From: a virus
Length of the DNA stretch: 64,000 nt
IMG/VR virus record: IMGVR_UViG_3300047509_000103
Coordinates: 1 to 64,000 of that record
Direction: 5' to 3' (one strand)
In this document: positions 13,693 through 22,135 of the stretch, one piece after another
Numbering within the stretch: position 1 is the stretch's first letter
Layout of the letters: every line of letters begins with the position of its first letter
Made by a program: the position numbers and the translations under genes
Notes under the pieces: model-generated
Seen by the model: only the letters and a program-made list of their open reading frames with translations
Databases searched by the model: none
Told to the model about the DNA's origin: nothing

Positions 13693-13748
13693 TTACCGTT
13701 TGGTATATCTCCAAACGGTATTGACAAATAATTACCAATCGGTAATAT
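13693..13748 (+). promoter_or_regulatory. Rightward early promoter with three operators (PR-like)
   Basis: TTGACA at 13721-13726, a 16-base spacer and TAATAT at 13743-13748 form a strong sigma-70 promoter nine bases before the Cro-like start. Three TTACC-N4-GGTAA-like sites lie in the region. TTACCGTTTGGTA is at 13693-13705. An inverted TACCGTTTGG is at 13711-13720. The perfect ATTACCAATCGGTAAT is at 13731-13746, over the spacer and -10. Leftward expression of the repressor must start in the same space, but I cannot place its promoter. Confidence 0.8.
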
Positions 13749-13756
13749 GTGCGGAC

Positions 13757-14017
13757 ATGGAAGACCTCCGCTCATATCTCAACTCCCTCGATAAAGACCA
13801 ACAACTCGCCTACGCGAATCGTTGCGGCACGTCGGTCGGCTACCTACGCAAAGCGTTGTCTATAGGCCAGCGGTTCAAGTTCGATTTGGCGCAAGCGTTG
13901 TCACGCGAAAGCTCCGACAAAGTGACGATGCGCGGCCTTGGCTACGACATTCCCGGCTCCGTGCCTACCAGCAAGCCCACCGCCAAACGCACGCCCAAAC
14001 CGATCTTGACCGGATAG
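13757..14017 (+). CDS. Cro/YdaS-like regulator
   Basis: This 86-residue protein begins MEDLRSYLNSLDKDQQLAYA and continues GTSVGYLRKALSIGQRF, the helix-turn-helix signature of the YdaS/Cro group. It ends in a Lys/Pro/Thr-rich tail. The ATG at 13757 is directly behind the rightward promoter; the longer open frame upstream is discarded because it crosses the repressor and the operators. It should act as the early switch protein that competes with the repressor at the shared operators. Confidence 0.8.
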   Translation: MEDLRSYLNSLDKDQQLAYANRCGTSVGYLRKALSIGQRFKFDLAQALSRESSDKVTMRGLGYDIPGSVPTSKPTAKRTPKPILTG

Positions 14018-14077
14018 GACACAGCGTAACGCGCAACAAAAGCTCAGCAACGCTTGAATTGGTAAACGGGGAGCAGC

Positions 14078-14566
14078 ATGGAAAAACCAGCAATGTGGCT
14101 CGACGCGACCTGGATGCAGCGCGGGTTGAGCGCACTACGCAACACCTTGGACGCTGACTCCAAGGATCAGATGATTCAGTTCCTGTTCGACACGGGGCTG
14201 TGGGATCCGGAAATTCTGACTGGCGACGCGGCAATCGCTCGATTCAACTCCGGACTCAACCCCGCAAAAGTCACGGTGAACTTCAAGCTCTGCGAGATCT
14301 GGGCGCTGATGCGCCACTTCGATCGGCACGAACTGTTTCACGTGATGGCGGACGACCTGGGCTACGAGATACGCAAGAAATCCAGCAACGAACGCGTTAT
14401 CGAATCCAATGAGCGACTCGCTCGCGCGATCGAGAATTCCAACCGCCTGCTAGCTGAGGCCGCTGGCGATAAAGCCCGGCTCACCGCACCGCAAACCGTT
14501 TCCCGAATCCACCCTGCCATCCAAGACGGACGCGGTTCGTTTTCGATGGAAGGGAAGGGGTTCTGA
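14078..14566 (+). CDS. Hypothetical protein at the CII position, 162 aa
   Basis: This 162-residue soluble protein starts at ATG 14078 with a GGGGAG ribosome site. The first 100 residues look like a compact helical domain (QMIQFLFDTGLWDPEILTG, LCEIWALMRHFDRHELF, VMADDLGYEIRKK). A Ser/Asn/Ala helical tail follows. It occupies the place of cII-like regulators, directly after the Cro-like gene. I do not recognise a helix-turn-helix in it. Its stop overlaps the methyltransferase start as TGATG. Confidence 0.65.
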   Translation: MEKPAMWLDATWMQRGLSALRNTLDADSKDQMIQFLFDTGLWDPEILTGDAAIARFNSGLNPAKVTVNFKLCEIWALMRHFDRHELFHVMADDLGYEIRKKSSNERVIESNERLARAIENSNRLLAEAAGDKARLTAPQTVSRIHPAIQDGRGSFSMEGKGF

Positions 14567-16380
14567 TGAATCAGAACCGATTCACGTTTCAACACGAGTT
14601 GATCGTCGACCTATTCGCCGGCGGTGGCGGCGCCTCGCTCGGCATCGAGCAAGCCTTCGGGCGGCCGGTCGACATCTGCGTAAACCACGACGCCGACGCG
14701 GTCGCGATGCACGCTGCGAATCACCCTGGCACCGAGCACCTGCGCTGCGATGTGTTCGAGGTTGATCCGATCAAAGCCACCGGCGGCCGCCAGATCGGCC
14801 TGCTCTGGGCATCGCCGGATTGCAAACACTTCAGCAAGGCCAAAGGCGGCAAGCCGCGCTCGAAGAAAATCCGCTCACTGGCATGGGTCGTAGTGAAGTG
14901 GGCCGACGTGGTTCGCCCGCGCATGATCATGCTGGAGAACGTGGAAGAGTTCGTCACGTGGGGCCCGCTGGGCAAGAACGGCCAGCCCTGCCCGAATCGC
15001 AAGGGTGCCACATTCAACCGCTGGGTCGCGAAGCTGCGCAAGCTGGGCTACAAGGTCGAATGGAATAACCTGCGCGCCTGCGACTACGGTGCGCCGACGA
15101 TCAGGAACCGATTCTTCCTGATCGCCCGCTGCGATGGTCTGCCGATCACCTGGCCAACGCCGACGCACCGCAAGCCGGATAGCGTCGCGGTCAAATCCGG
15201 GAAGCTGCTGCCGTGGCGCACGGCTGCTGAGTGCATCGACTTCACGCTGCCGACCCCGTCGATATTCCTGAGCAAAGACGAGGCCCGCGCGCTGGGCGTC
15301 AAGCGCCCGCTGGCGGAAGCCACCATGAAGCGCATCGCCAAGGGCATCGACAGGTTCGTGCTCAACGCGGCGAAACCATTCATCGTTCCGATTCAGAACT
15401 ACGGATGGGGCGATCGGTGCGCTAGCGTCGACGACCCAATGCGCACAGTCACCGCCGGGCCGAAGGGCGGCGCGTTCGCGCTGGCCGCGCCGACGCTGAT
15501 CCAAACCGGATACGGCGAGCGTGAAGGGCAAGCGCCTCGCGCGCCGGGGCTCGATGTTCCGCTCGGTACCGTGGTCGCTGGCGGCTGCAAACACGCGCTG
15601 GTGGCGGCAGCGATTGATCGACAGTTCGGCAAGTCGATGGGCAACGCGGCCGATGCGCCACTTGGCGCTACGACAGCCGGCGGACAAGGCAAGAGCGCAC
15701 TGGTCTCTGCCTTCCTTACGAAGTACAGGCCTGACAGCGCCGGCGCCGATGCGCAAGCGCCATTCCCCACGATCACCGCGAATGGCGAAAGCGATCGGCC
15801 CGGCGGAAATCCACCGCTGGCAGTCATCGCCGTGCACCTGGATCAAGCAAACGCCGGTTTCTACGACGGCGCTGGTCGCACGGTTGACGCGCCTGCAGCC
15901 ACTGTCTGCGCGCAAGGGAGCATGCAGCGGCTGGTCAGTTCCACGCTGGTCAAGCTCCGCGGCACCAGCAACACGGCCGATATCGAAACACCGCTGCACA
16001 CCGTCAGCGCGCAAGGCTTCCACCACGCCGAGGTGCGCGCATTCCTGATCAAGTTCTACAGCGAGGGCGGACAGCACGCGGCTTGCGGCGACCCGATGCA
16101 CACCGTCCCGACGCGCGACCGCATGGGGCTCGTCACGGTGGATGGATCTGACTACGCGATCGCCGACATTGGCCTGCGGATGCTGACACCGCGCGAACTG
16201 TTCCGCGCCCAGGGATTCCCGGAGAGCTACATCATCGATCGCGGTGTCGGCGGACGAAAGCTGCCGAAGGACGCGCAGGTGCGCATGTGCGGCAACAGCG
16301 TCTGCCCGCCACTGGCGCGCGCGCTGGTCGCGGCGAACGTGGGCGAGGTCGAACGGGCCTGGACGGAGCAAGCCGCATGA
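14566..16380 (+). CDS. DNA cytosine-5 methyltransferase with repeat-rich target region
   Basis: This is a 604-residue Dcm-like enzyme. Motif I is DLFAGGGGASLG (about residues 15-26), motif IV with the catalytic Cys is SPDCKHFSKAKGG (about 83-95), motif VI is LENVEEF, motif VIII is PTIRNRFFLIA, and motifs IX-X end in MCGNSVCPPLA. The active site reads P-D-C where classical enzymes have P-C-Q, a form I recall from other phage enzymes. Between about residues 285 and 540 there are seven imperfect repeats of the type DxPxxTVxAxG...LV, which likely form the target-recognition region. The enzyme would modify phage DNA against host restriction. It overlaps DUF4031 as ATGA. Confidence 0.9.
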   Translation: MNQNRFTFQHELIVDLFAGGGGASLGIEQAFGRPVDICVNHDADAVAMHAANHPGTEHLRCDVFEVDPIKATGGRQIGLLWASPDCKHFSKAKGGKPRSKKIRSLAWVVVKWADVVRPRMIMLENVEEFVTWGPLGKNGQPCPNRKGATFNRWVAKLRKLGYKVEWNNLRACDYGAPTIRNRFFLIARCDGLPITWPTPTHRKPDSVAVKSGKLLPWRTAAECIDFTLPTPSIFLSKDEARALGVKRPLAEATMKRIAKGIDRFVLNAAKPFIVPIQNYGWGDRCASVDDPMRTVTAGPKGGAFALAAPTLIQTGYGEREGQAPRAPGLDVPLGTVVAGGCKHALVAAAIDRQFGKSMGNAADAPLGATTAGGQGKSALVSAFLTKYRPDSAGADAQAPFPTITANGESDRPGGNPPLAVIAVHLDQANAGFYDGAGRTVDAPAATVCAQGSMQRLVSSTLVKLRGTSNTADIETPLHTVSAQGFHHAEVRAFLIKFYSEGGQHAACGDPMHTVPTRDRMGLVTVDGSDYAIADIGLRMLTPRELFRAQGFPESYIIDRGVGGRKLPKDAQVRMCGNSVCPPLARALVAANVGEVERAWTEQAA

Positions 16381-16697
16381 CGGTGTACGTCGACAACATG
16401 CGCGCCAATTTCGGTAGGCTCGTGATGTGTCACATGATCGCTGACACCGAGGCCGAGCTTCACGCGATGGCCGATACGATCGGCGTAGCGCGCAAATGGT
16501 TCCAGAAGAAGGCGAGTGGCGATCACTACGACATAGCGCTGAGCAAACGCGCGTTGGCGGTGAAAGCTGGTGCTGTCGAGATAACACTCAGGCAATGCGC
16601 GGCGATGTGCTACCGCCGCCGCAACATGGGAATTCTTGGCGCGCCGGCCGAAGCCATCGAATGGATGCAGCAGCGCAGACCGGACGTAGCCGCATGA
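16377..16697 (+). CDS. DUF4031 family protein
   Basis: This 106-residue protein begins MTVYVDNMRANFGRLVMCH and continues with MADTIGVARKWFQ and HYDIALSKRALAVKAGAV. These are the conserved blocks of DUF4031, a small family common in phages and of unknown function. The ATG at 16377 shares ATGA with the methyltransferase stop. It may act with modification or nucleotide metabolism proteins, judged only from company. Confidence 0.85.
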   Translation: MTVYVDNMRANFGRLVMCHMIADTEAELHAMADTIGVARKWFQKKASGDHYDIALSKRALAVKAGAVEITLRQCAAMCYRRRNMGILGAPAEAIEWMQQRRPDVAA

Positions 16698-17182
16698 GCA
16701 CGTTCGTAATCCATAAGGCCGGAGATAGCACGCGCGAAGGCGTAATGGCCAACGCTTTGCTCGCAGTTAGCGCTGTCGACCCGAAGGACGCATGGCGAAT
16801 CGACATCAAACGCTATCGCAAGCGGCGCTCGAATGACGCCAATGAATACCTGTGGTCAGGCGTCTATCCGCCGATGGTTCGCGAACTCGGATTCACCGCC
16901 GAAGAATGGCACGAGGAAATGCTGATCCGGTATTTCGGCAAGGTCGAGCACACGACGCCCGGCGGCCGGATCAATGTAACTCCGATCCGCACCACGACGA
17001 CGAACGAGAACGGCGACCGCGATGTTTTGCCTGGGAAGGACTTCTGGGATTTTGTGGAGTTCATTCGCAGACAGGCTTCGCTGGCTGGCGTCTATATCGA
17101 AGAGCCGGATCCGTTTTGGAAGGAGCGTCGCGAAAAGCTGTTGAAGGAAAAGCGCAGCGACGAATCGAGGGCGCAAGCATGA
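16694..17182 (+). CDS. ninB-like: NinB-like recombination protein
   Basis: This 162-residue protein contains WRIDIKRYRKRRSNDANEYL near residue 35, then MVRELGFTAEEWHEEM and GKDFWDFVEFIRR. The run of basic residues followed by Asn-rich text is the hallmark of NinB (lambda Orf-like recombination mediator), which binds single-stranded DNA and helps load annealing proteins. The start overlaps the preceding stop as ATGA. Its neighbours are nucleases and replication genes. Confidence 0.75.
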   Translation: MSTFVIHKAGDSTREGVMANALLAVSAVDPKDAWRIDIKRYRKRRSNDANEYLWSGVYPPMVRELGFTAEEWHEEMLIRYFGKVEHTTPGGRINVTPIRTTTTNENGDRDVLPGKDFWDFVEFIRRQASLAGVYIEEPDPFWKERREKLLKEKRSDESRAQA

Positions 17183-17352
17183 GCTGGCGCAACCTAAAAA
17201 AGCGGCAGATCGCTGCACTTGAAACCGCGGAGTATTACCGCCTTCGGATGCTGGCTGAGAAGAAGCCGCAACAGGACTATTCAGCACGCATCGCGGCTCA
17301 GCGCAGCAAAGCCAAAGCAATGATGAAAGACGCGCTGGGTCTGCTGAAATGA
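17179..17352 (+). CDS. Small basic helical protein, 57 aa
   Basis: This 57-residue protein is rich in Lys, Arg and Ala (MSWRNLKKRQIAALETAEYY, KAKAMMKDALGLL). Both ends overlap neighbouring genes as ATGA. It is probably nucleic-acid-associated, but no family is recognised. Confidence 0.6.
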   Translation: MSWRNLKKRQIAALETAEYYRLRMLAEKKPQQDYSARIAAQRSKAKAMMKDALGLLK

Positions 17353-17726
17353 GCCTCGACAAAACCCCACAGCTACGCGACGAGAAGTATCTCGCATGGG
17401 TGCGCACGCAACCTTCGTGCATCAGCGGCCAGCTCGGCTGCGTCGCACACCACGTCATCAGCAAGCGGTTCAGCTCGCAGAAGACGTCCGACTACATGGC
17501 TATCCCACTGACCGACGCAGAGCACAAGAAGCTGCACGAATCGTGGCCTGAATGGGAAAAGGTGCACGGCGAGCAGCGCATGCACTCACTGGCCACGCTG
17601 CTCAATGCCATCGCCGCAGGCTTCCCATTCCCGACGTCGACTGCAGCGCATGCGAAACCGCGCAAGCACGCTGCGGTTGGCACAGGCCTTACGTCTAGCA
17701 AAATTGTTGCGAGGCCATACGCGTGA
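17349..17726 (+). CDS. DUF968/HNH-like nuclease
   Basis: This 125-residue protein has KYLAWVRTQPSCISGQLGC, then AHHVISKRFSSQKTSDYMAI and LTDAEHKKLHESW. The His-His pair and later His residues resemble the compact HNH-type DUF968 nucleases found beside NinB in lambdoid phages. Only one or two of the usual structural Cys are present, so the zinc site may be reduced. A recombination role is inferred. Confidence 0.65.
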   Translation: MSLDKTPQLRDEKYLAWVRTQPSCISGQLGCVAHHVISKRFSSQKTSDYMAIPLTDAEHKKLHESWPEWEKVHGEQRMHSLATLLNAIAAGFPFPTSTAAHAKPRKHAAVGTGLTSSKIVARPYA

Positions 17727-17908
17727 ACTGCCCGGCACGCCAGCGGTGGAAGAAAGCCTACCGCGCTTTTCGAGTGTGGCGCCGTGAGACGAACAAGGCG
17801 TACGCCGATGAATTGATAAACGGCCGCGGTTTATTGGAACTGCCAACCGATCCAGACCAAGACGTCCGCCACATTCCGTGGGCCGAGGTGATTGGAGCGG
17901 TGGCATGA
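17723..17908 (+). CDS. Small hypothetical protein, 61 aa
   Basis: GTG at 17723 shares GTGA with the stop of the HNH-like gene, and the end overlaps the nuclease start as ATGA. The protein is basic at the N-terminus (RQRWKKAYRAFRVWRRE) and acidic later (PTDPDQDVRHIPW). Function unknown. Confidence 0.55.
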   Translation: MNCPARQRWKKAYRAFRVWRRETNKAYADELINGRGLLELPTDPDQDVRHIPWAEVIGAVA

Positions 17909-18291
17909 CTGCGCAGGCCGAGATGGCACTACGTCGCATAGTGCAGGAGCTGCCGCGATTCTCGTATCGCTTCGGCGACGAGGTGGAGCTGCACCAAGGC
18001 ATCGCGAAGGTGCTCACCGACGCGGGCATCGCCTTCGAGCGGGAGGTGGTCGCATCGAAGCAGGACCGTTTCGATTTCCTTTGCACCGGTGGCGTGGTGA
18101 TCGAGGCGAAGGTGCACGGTGCATTGATGCCAGCGATCGATCAATGCTCGCGCTATGCCGCGTTGCCAGACGTGCATTCGGTGGTCTTGGCGACGACGCG
18201 ATTCTGGGCCGGCATGCGACCGCTGAAAGCTGACGCGCAGCTCAACGGCAAACCGATCCTGGTGGTGAAGCTGAAGGGGATGTCGTTTTGA
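17905..18291 (+). CDS. PD-(D/E)XK-type nuclease partnered with SNF2 helicase
   Basis: This 128-residue protein has FEREVVASKQDRFDFLC followed by GGVVIEAKVHGAL and QCSRYAALPDVHSVVL. The spaced Glu...Asp...Glu-x-Lys pattern is that of the PD-(D/E)XK fold, in the compact form seen in phage and defence nucleases. It overlaps the SNF2 helicase start as ATGA, so the two are translated together and may form one nuclease-helicase machine. Confidence 0.7.
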   Translation: MTAQAEMALRRIVQELPRFSYRFGDEVELHQGIAKVLTDAGIAFEREVVASKQDRFDFLCTGGVVIEAKVHGALMPAIDQCSRYAALPDVHSVVLATTRFWAGMRPLKADAQLNGKPILVVKLKGMSF

Positions 18292-20033
18292 TCACCTACG
18301 GCGAAGTAAAACTCGGCAGTGGCGACTGGTGGATCAAGTGCGAGCCGTTCGTCAGCGCGCGGCTCAAGCGTGTGTTCCCGCGCGCGCCGCAAGCTGCGGC
18401 TGAGTGGCTGCGCATATCGGCATCGGCCGAGAACACGCGCGAGCTGCGCTGGTTCCTGCAGCGCTACCCGATGGCGGTGGACAACAAAAAAGAGCTGAAT
18501 CGCCGCGCGAACGAACACGTTGACAACGAGACGCGGCTTGCAGACCTGATGGCTGGTCACATTGCGCCGCCATCGATCGAACTGGCCGAGCCGCCGCGCG
18601 AGTACCAGACCTTTGCTGCGCAGATGCTCGACGTGCGCAAGGGCTATTTGCTAGCCGACGATCTCGGCCTGGGCAAAACGGTGTCAGCAATCTGCGGATT
18701 GGTGCACACGAATGGCCTGCCAGCCTTGGTGGTCTGCCCGGCGCACCTGCCGCGGCAGTGGCAGAAGATGATCAATCGATTCGCGCCAGCGCTGCGCACG
18801 CACATCCTAAAGAAAGGGCAGGTGTACGACTTGGCGCCGCGCAAACGTGTGCGCCAGGCGGATCTGCTGCCGAATTCTATTCCCGACGTGATAATCACCA
18901 GCTACCACAAGCTGCGCGGCTGGGCTGAAACGCTGGCCGGCCTGATAAAATTCGTGGTGTTCGACGAGTGCCAGGCGTTGCGCAGCCCCGGCACAGGCAT
19001 ATACCGCGCTGCAGATCTTGTTTCGGCTCGCGCCACCTGGCGTATGGGCTTGAGCGCGACGCCGATCTACAACTACGGTCACGAATTCCACCATGTGATC
19101 GACGTGCTCAATCCGGGTGGTCTGGGGCAGTACGACGAATTCATCCGCGAGTGGTGCTCGCCGCTGCCGAACGGCAAAGCGCGGATCAACGACACGAAGC
19201 AATTCGGCGCGTACATGCGCCGCGAAGGACTGATGTTGCGGCGCACGCGCGAAGAGGTGAAGCGCGAGTTGCCTGAGCTGACGAAGGTGATTCACGACAT
19301 CGACGCCGATGAAGCGGCGCTCGACGACATGAAGGGCAACGCTGTTGCACTGGCGAGGATCGTGCTCGGCCAAGCAGAGCGCTACCGCGGCGAGCGGATG
19401 CAAGCCGCAGGCGAATTCGATGCAATGATGCGCCAGGCCACCGGCATCGCAAAAGCGCCTTACGTAATCCAGTTCGTGGATATGCTGCTCGACAGTGGCG
19501 AGCCGATCGTGCTCTACGGCTGGCACCGCGCGGTGTATGCAATGTGGTGCGAAGCGCTCGCCAAGCACAACCCGGTGATGTACTCCGGGTCCGAGTCACC
19601 CACGCAGAAAGACGCCGCGATCGAGGCATTCGTAGCGGGTCGCACAAAGCTGCTGATCATGTCGCTACGCAGCGGCGCCGGCGTCGACGGGCTGCAGGGC
19701 ACAGCCAACACCGTCGTCTTCGGCGAACTGGATTGGAGCCCGGGGGTACACGAACAATGCGTCGGCCGAGTGCATCGCGACGGCCAGGATTCCGCGTGCA
19801 CTGCTTACTTTCTTGTTGCCCAAGCTGGCTCTGACCCTGTCATCGCCGAGGTGCTCGGCGTCAAGCGCGAACAGATCGAAGGTGTGCGCAACCCAGACGG
19901 CGCGATGGTCGAGCGCATCGAGACTGGAGAAAACAACATCCGCCGCCTTGCGCGCGAATTCCTGCAGCGCCGCGGGCACGCGCAGCCAGAAGAAACATCG
20001 GTCACTCCAATCAGCGAACTGGTGATGGCATGA
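18288..20033 (+). CDS. SNF2-family helicase/ATPase
   Basis: This 581-residue superfamily 2 enzyme has a Q-like motif PREYQTFAAQML, Walker A DDLGLGKTVSA (about residue 124), motif Ia PALVVCPAHLPRQW and Walker B VFDECQALR (about 225). Motif III is LSATPIYN, motif V is LLIMSLRSGAGVDGLQ, and motif VI is EQCVGRVHRDGQ (about 490). The length and motifs fit SNF2 translocases of phages. It probably tracks along double-stranded DNA during replication or recombination, with the nuclease at 17905 as partner. The N-terminal 100 residues are specific to this group. Confidence 0.9.
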   Translation: MITYGEVKLGSGDWWIKCEPFVSARLKRVFPRAPQAAAEWLRISASAENTRELRWFLQRYPMAVDNKKELNRRANEHVDNETRLADLMAGHIAPPSIELAEPPREYQTFAAQMLDVRKGYLLADDLGLGKTVSAICGLVHTNGLPALVVCPAHLPRQWQKMINRFAPALRTHILKKGQVYDLAPRKRVRQADLLPNSIPDVIITSYHKLRGWAETLAGLIKFVVFDECQALRSPGTGIYRAADLVSARATWRMGLSATPIYNYGHEFHHVIDVLNPGGLGQYDEFIREWCSPLPNGKARINDTKQFGAYMRREGLMLRRTREEVKRELPELTKVIHDIDADEAALDDMKGNAVALARIVLGQAERYRGERMQAAGEFDAMMRQATGIAKAPYVIQFVDMLLDSGEPIVLYGWHRAVYAMWCEALAKHNPVMYSGSESPTQKDAAIEAFVAGRTKLLIMSLRSGAGVDGLQGTANTVVFGELDWSPGVHEQCVGRVHRDGQDSACTAYFLVAQAGSDPVIAEVLGVKREQIEGVRNPDGAMVERIETGENNIRRLAREFLQRRGHAQPEETSVTPISELVMA

Positions 20034-20149
20034 CCCTCTTCGACCTACGCCACTTCTGTGAATCCCACGTGCCGTGGTGGTCACCGCTGATCGTTGCAGC
20101 GTCAATTATCGCGATCGTGCTGTACGTGATGTGGAGGGCAGGGCGGTGA
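20030..20149 (+). CDS. Small single-span membrane protein, 39 aa
   Basis: This 39-residue frame is found between the helicase and the HNH gene, with ATGA and GTGA overlaps at its ends. A hydrophobic helix (PLIVAASIIAIVLYVMW) follows a polar N-terminus containing HFCESHVPWW. The double coupling supports coding. Function unknown. Confidence 0.55.
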   Translation: MTLFDLRHFCESHVPWWSPLIVAASIIAIVLYVMWRAGR

Positions 20150-20601
20150 CGGACGAAAGGAAAGTCGATTCGCTTGGCCGATCGTATATCAGCCGAAAGA
20201 AGTTGCGACCTTGCGCTCAGTGCGGCGACCAGATTAAACGCAAGGGCACCGCCGTTAAGTATTGCTCGCGTAAATGCTACGGCACCGCGGCTGCTGGCGT
20301 CCCGAAACCACCTGAACAGGTAGCGGCCAGACAGGTTCCGCGCGGCGACAAGCATTGGGCTTGGAGTGGTGCGTCTGTTAGTGAAAAGGGCGGCAGAGCA
20401 CGCGCGCTTAGGCAGTACCGAAGCGCTGGCCGTTGTTCGCGTTGCGCCGCCACGCGCGGCGAGCGGCACCACAAAGACGGGAACACCGCGAACAACGACA
20501 CGTCGAACGTCGAGATCCTGTGTCGCCGTTGCCACATGGAGGTGGACGGTCGTCTCGCACTGCTGATTGCTAACCCAGGCAAAGGGTGTGTATGTCCGTG
20601 A
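20146..20601 (+). CDS. HNH endonuclease with zinc ribbon
   Basis: This 151-residue protein has an N-terminal zinc-binding part (CAQCGDQIKRKG, YCSRKCYG) and a C-terminal HNH domain (RCSRCAATRGERHHKDGNTA, then NVEILCRRCHMEVDG). The His-His-Lys-Asp-Gly and Cys-x2-Cys pairs are complete. This type is typical of phage homing-like nucleases. GTG at 20146 is chosen from the GTGA overlap. It lies between the SNF2 helicase and a methyltransferase. Confidence 0.85.
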   Translation: MTDERKVDSLGRSYISRKKLRPCAQCGDQIKRKGTAVKYCSRKCYGTAAAGVPKPPEQVAARQVPRGDKHWAWSGASVSEKGGRARALRQYRSAGRCSRCAATRGERHHKDGNTANNDTSNVEILCRRCHMEVDGRLALLIANPGKGCVCP

Positions 20602-22019
20602 AGATACTTACGGGCGATTGCCGCCAGGTGCTGGCCACGCTGCCAGCCGAGAGCGTGCACAGCATCGTGACCGACCCGCCGTACGGCATCGGGTTCATGG
20701 GCAAGGAGTGGGACCATAAGAACATCGTGGCGCGTGCCAAGCAACGCGCCGGCCACGCGCAGCCAAAGCATCGCAACGGCACCGAGCGCACAGCGCCTAG
20801 GCGAGCGCTCGCCGAAGAAGCTGGCGCATACGACCTCTCGCCAGCAGCGATGCGCGCTTTTCAAAGCTGGACTGCTGAATGGGCAGCGCAAGCGATTCGT
20901 GTGCTGAAGCCTGGCGGCATCGTTCTCTGCTTTGCTTCGACCAGGACGTATCACCGTATGGCCTGCGGTCTTGAGGACGCCGGTTTCGAGGTGTTCGATC
21001 AAATTGGCTGGCTGTTCGGGTCCGGCTTCCCGAAAAACCACGACTTCGCGAAAGATCAGGAGGCGAGCAAAGCTGCCGGTGCGCGCGTCATCAAAGCGGA
21101 ATTCACCGGGCACCAGATGGCCGTTGGCTTTGGTACCGCACTGAAACCGGGATGGGAGCCGATCGCCGTCGCGCGCAAGCCCATCAGCGGCACGTATGCA
21201 GAGAACGTTCTATTGCACGGTTGCGGCGCGCTGAATATCGACGGATGCCGAGTGGAGACAGAAGACCATATTGGCGGCGGTGCCTATTCGGCGAACGGGA
21301 ACCGAAACGTATCTGGATCGTTGTCACCAACTGGAATGAATCGCGCTGGCGCGACCGCTGCGCAAGAGTTCGTCCAGCCGAAAGGCCGGTGGCCAGCAAA
21401 CGTTGTGCACGACGGTAGTGATGAAGTTCTCGCCGCTTTTCCGAGTGTTGCCAGCGGCATACCCAGCGGCACCAAAGCCGGTAACAACAACAACGTTTTC
21501 GGTCAGTTTGCCGGCGGTATTCCGGTGACAGGCTACGGAGACGCCGGCAGCGCCGCGCGTTTCTACTATTGCGCCAAAGCTAGCAAGGCTGATCGCGAAG
21601 CCGGTTGCGATGGTCTTCCGACCAAACGCGGCGGGATGGTGAGCAATACCAGCGGCCAGCACATGACGCGGCGGGATGGTGGCGAGCCAGGCCAGCGCGC
21701 CAATCACCACCCCACGGTCAAACCCACCGAGTTGATGCGCTGGCTTGTGCGGCTCGTCACGCCACCGGGGGGGGCAGTGCTCGATCCATTCCTTGGTTCG
21801 GGCAGCACGGCGCGCGCGGCGAGCATCGATGGCTTCGACTGCATAGGCATCGAGCTGGACCCGGAATACGTGGCGATTGCCAAGCATCGGGTGAGCGGCG
21901 ACGCGCCGCTATTCGCCGATCACGCAGCCAGCGGCAGCGCCGGCAGCACCACAACAGCCAGTGCCTCATCCTCAAGCGATGGGTCGCCAGAGACCAGTTC
22001 GAGGTCGGCGCCGACATGA
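20592..22019 (+). CDS. N4/N6 DNA methyltransferase
   Basis: This 475-residue enzyme has the catalytic motif IV TDPPYGIGF near residue 30. Motif I is near the C-terminus (LDPFLGSGSTARAA, then FDCIGIELDPEY), which is the order of beta-class amino methyltransferases. ATG at 20592 follows AAAGGG and sits 10 bases inside the HNH gene. The long middle part (about 130-330) carries the target-recognition region. The C-terminus is a Ser/Thr-rich tail. It would methylate adenine N6 or cytosine N4 and, with the C5 enzyme, gives the phage two DNA modifications. Confidence 0.9.
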   Translation: MSVKILTGDCRQVLATLPAESVHSIVTDPPYGIGFMGKEWDHKNIVARAKQRAGHAQPKHRNGTERTAPRRALAEEAGAYDLSPAAMRAFQSWTAEWAAQAIRVLKPGGIVLCFASTRTYHRMACGLEDAGFEVFDQIGWLFGSGFPKNHDFAKDQEASKAAGARVIKAEFTGHQMAVGFGTALKPGWEPIAVARKPISGTYAENVLLHGCGALNIDGCRVETEDHIGGGAYSANGNRNVSGSLSPTGMNRAGATAAQEFVQPKGRWPANVVHDGSDEVLAAFPSVASGIPSGTKAGNNNNVFGQFAGGIPVTGYGDAGSAARFYYCAKASKADREAGCDGLPTKRGGMVSNTSGQHMTRRDGGEPGQRANHHPTVKPTELMRWLVRLVTPPGGAVLDPFLGSGSTARAASIDGFDCIGIELDPEYVAIAKHRVSGDAPLFADHAASGSAGSTTTASASSSSDGSPETSSRSAPT

Positions 22020-22135
22020 CGAAATACCAGGATGTTCGGCGAAGTTAGCAATTCAGTTTCCATAGCACTTATTCCAAGTTAGCCGAAGATTACGCGCGTT
22101 TAGCTGAACATACAACCAATATCGCGGAAGTTGAC

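Noticed and set aside
14875-16587. A 570-codon frame opposite the C5 methyltransferase
   Set aside because: Arg/Ala-rich antisense shadow of a high-GC gene; the sense strand has all methyltransferase motifs.
22016-22048. A 10-codon frame with ATGA overlap after the second methyltransferase
   Set aside because: Too short and without further support.
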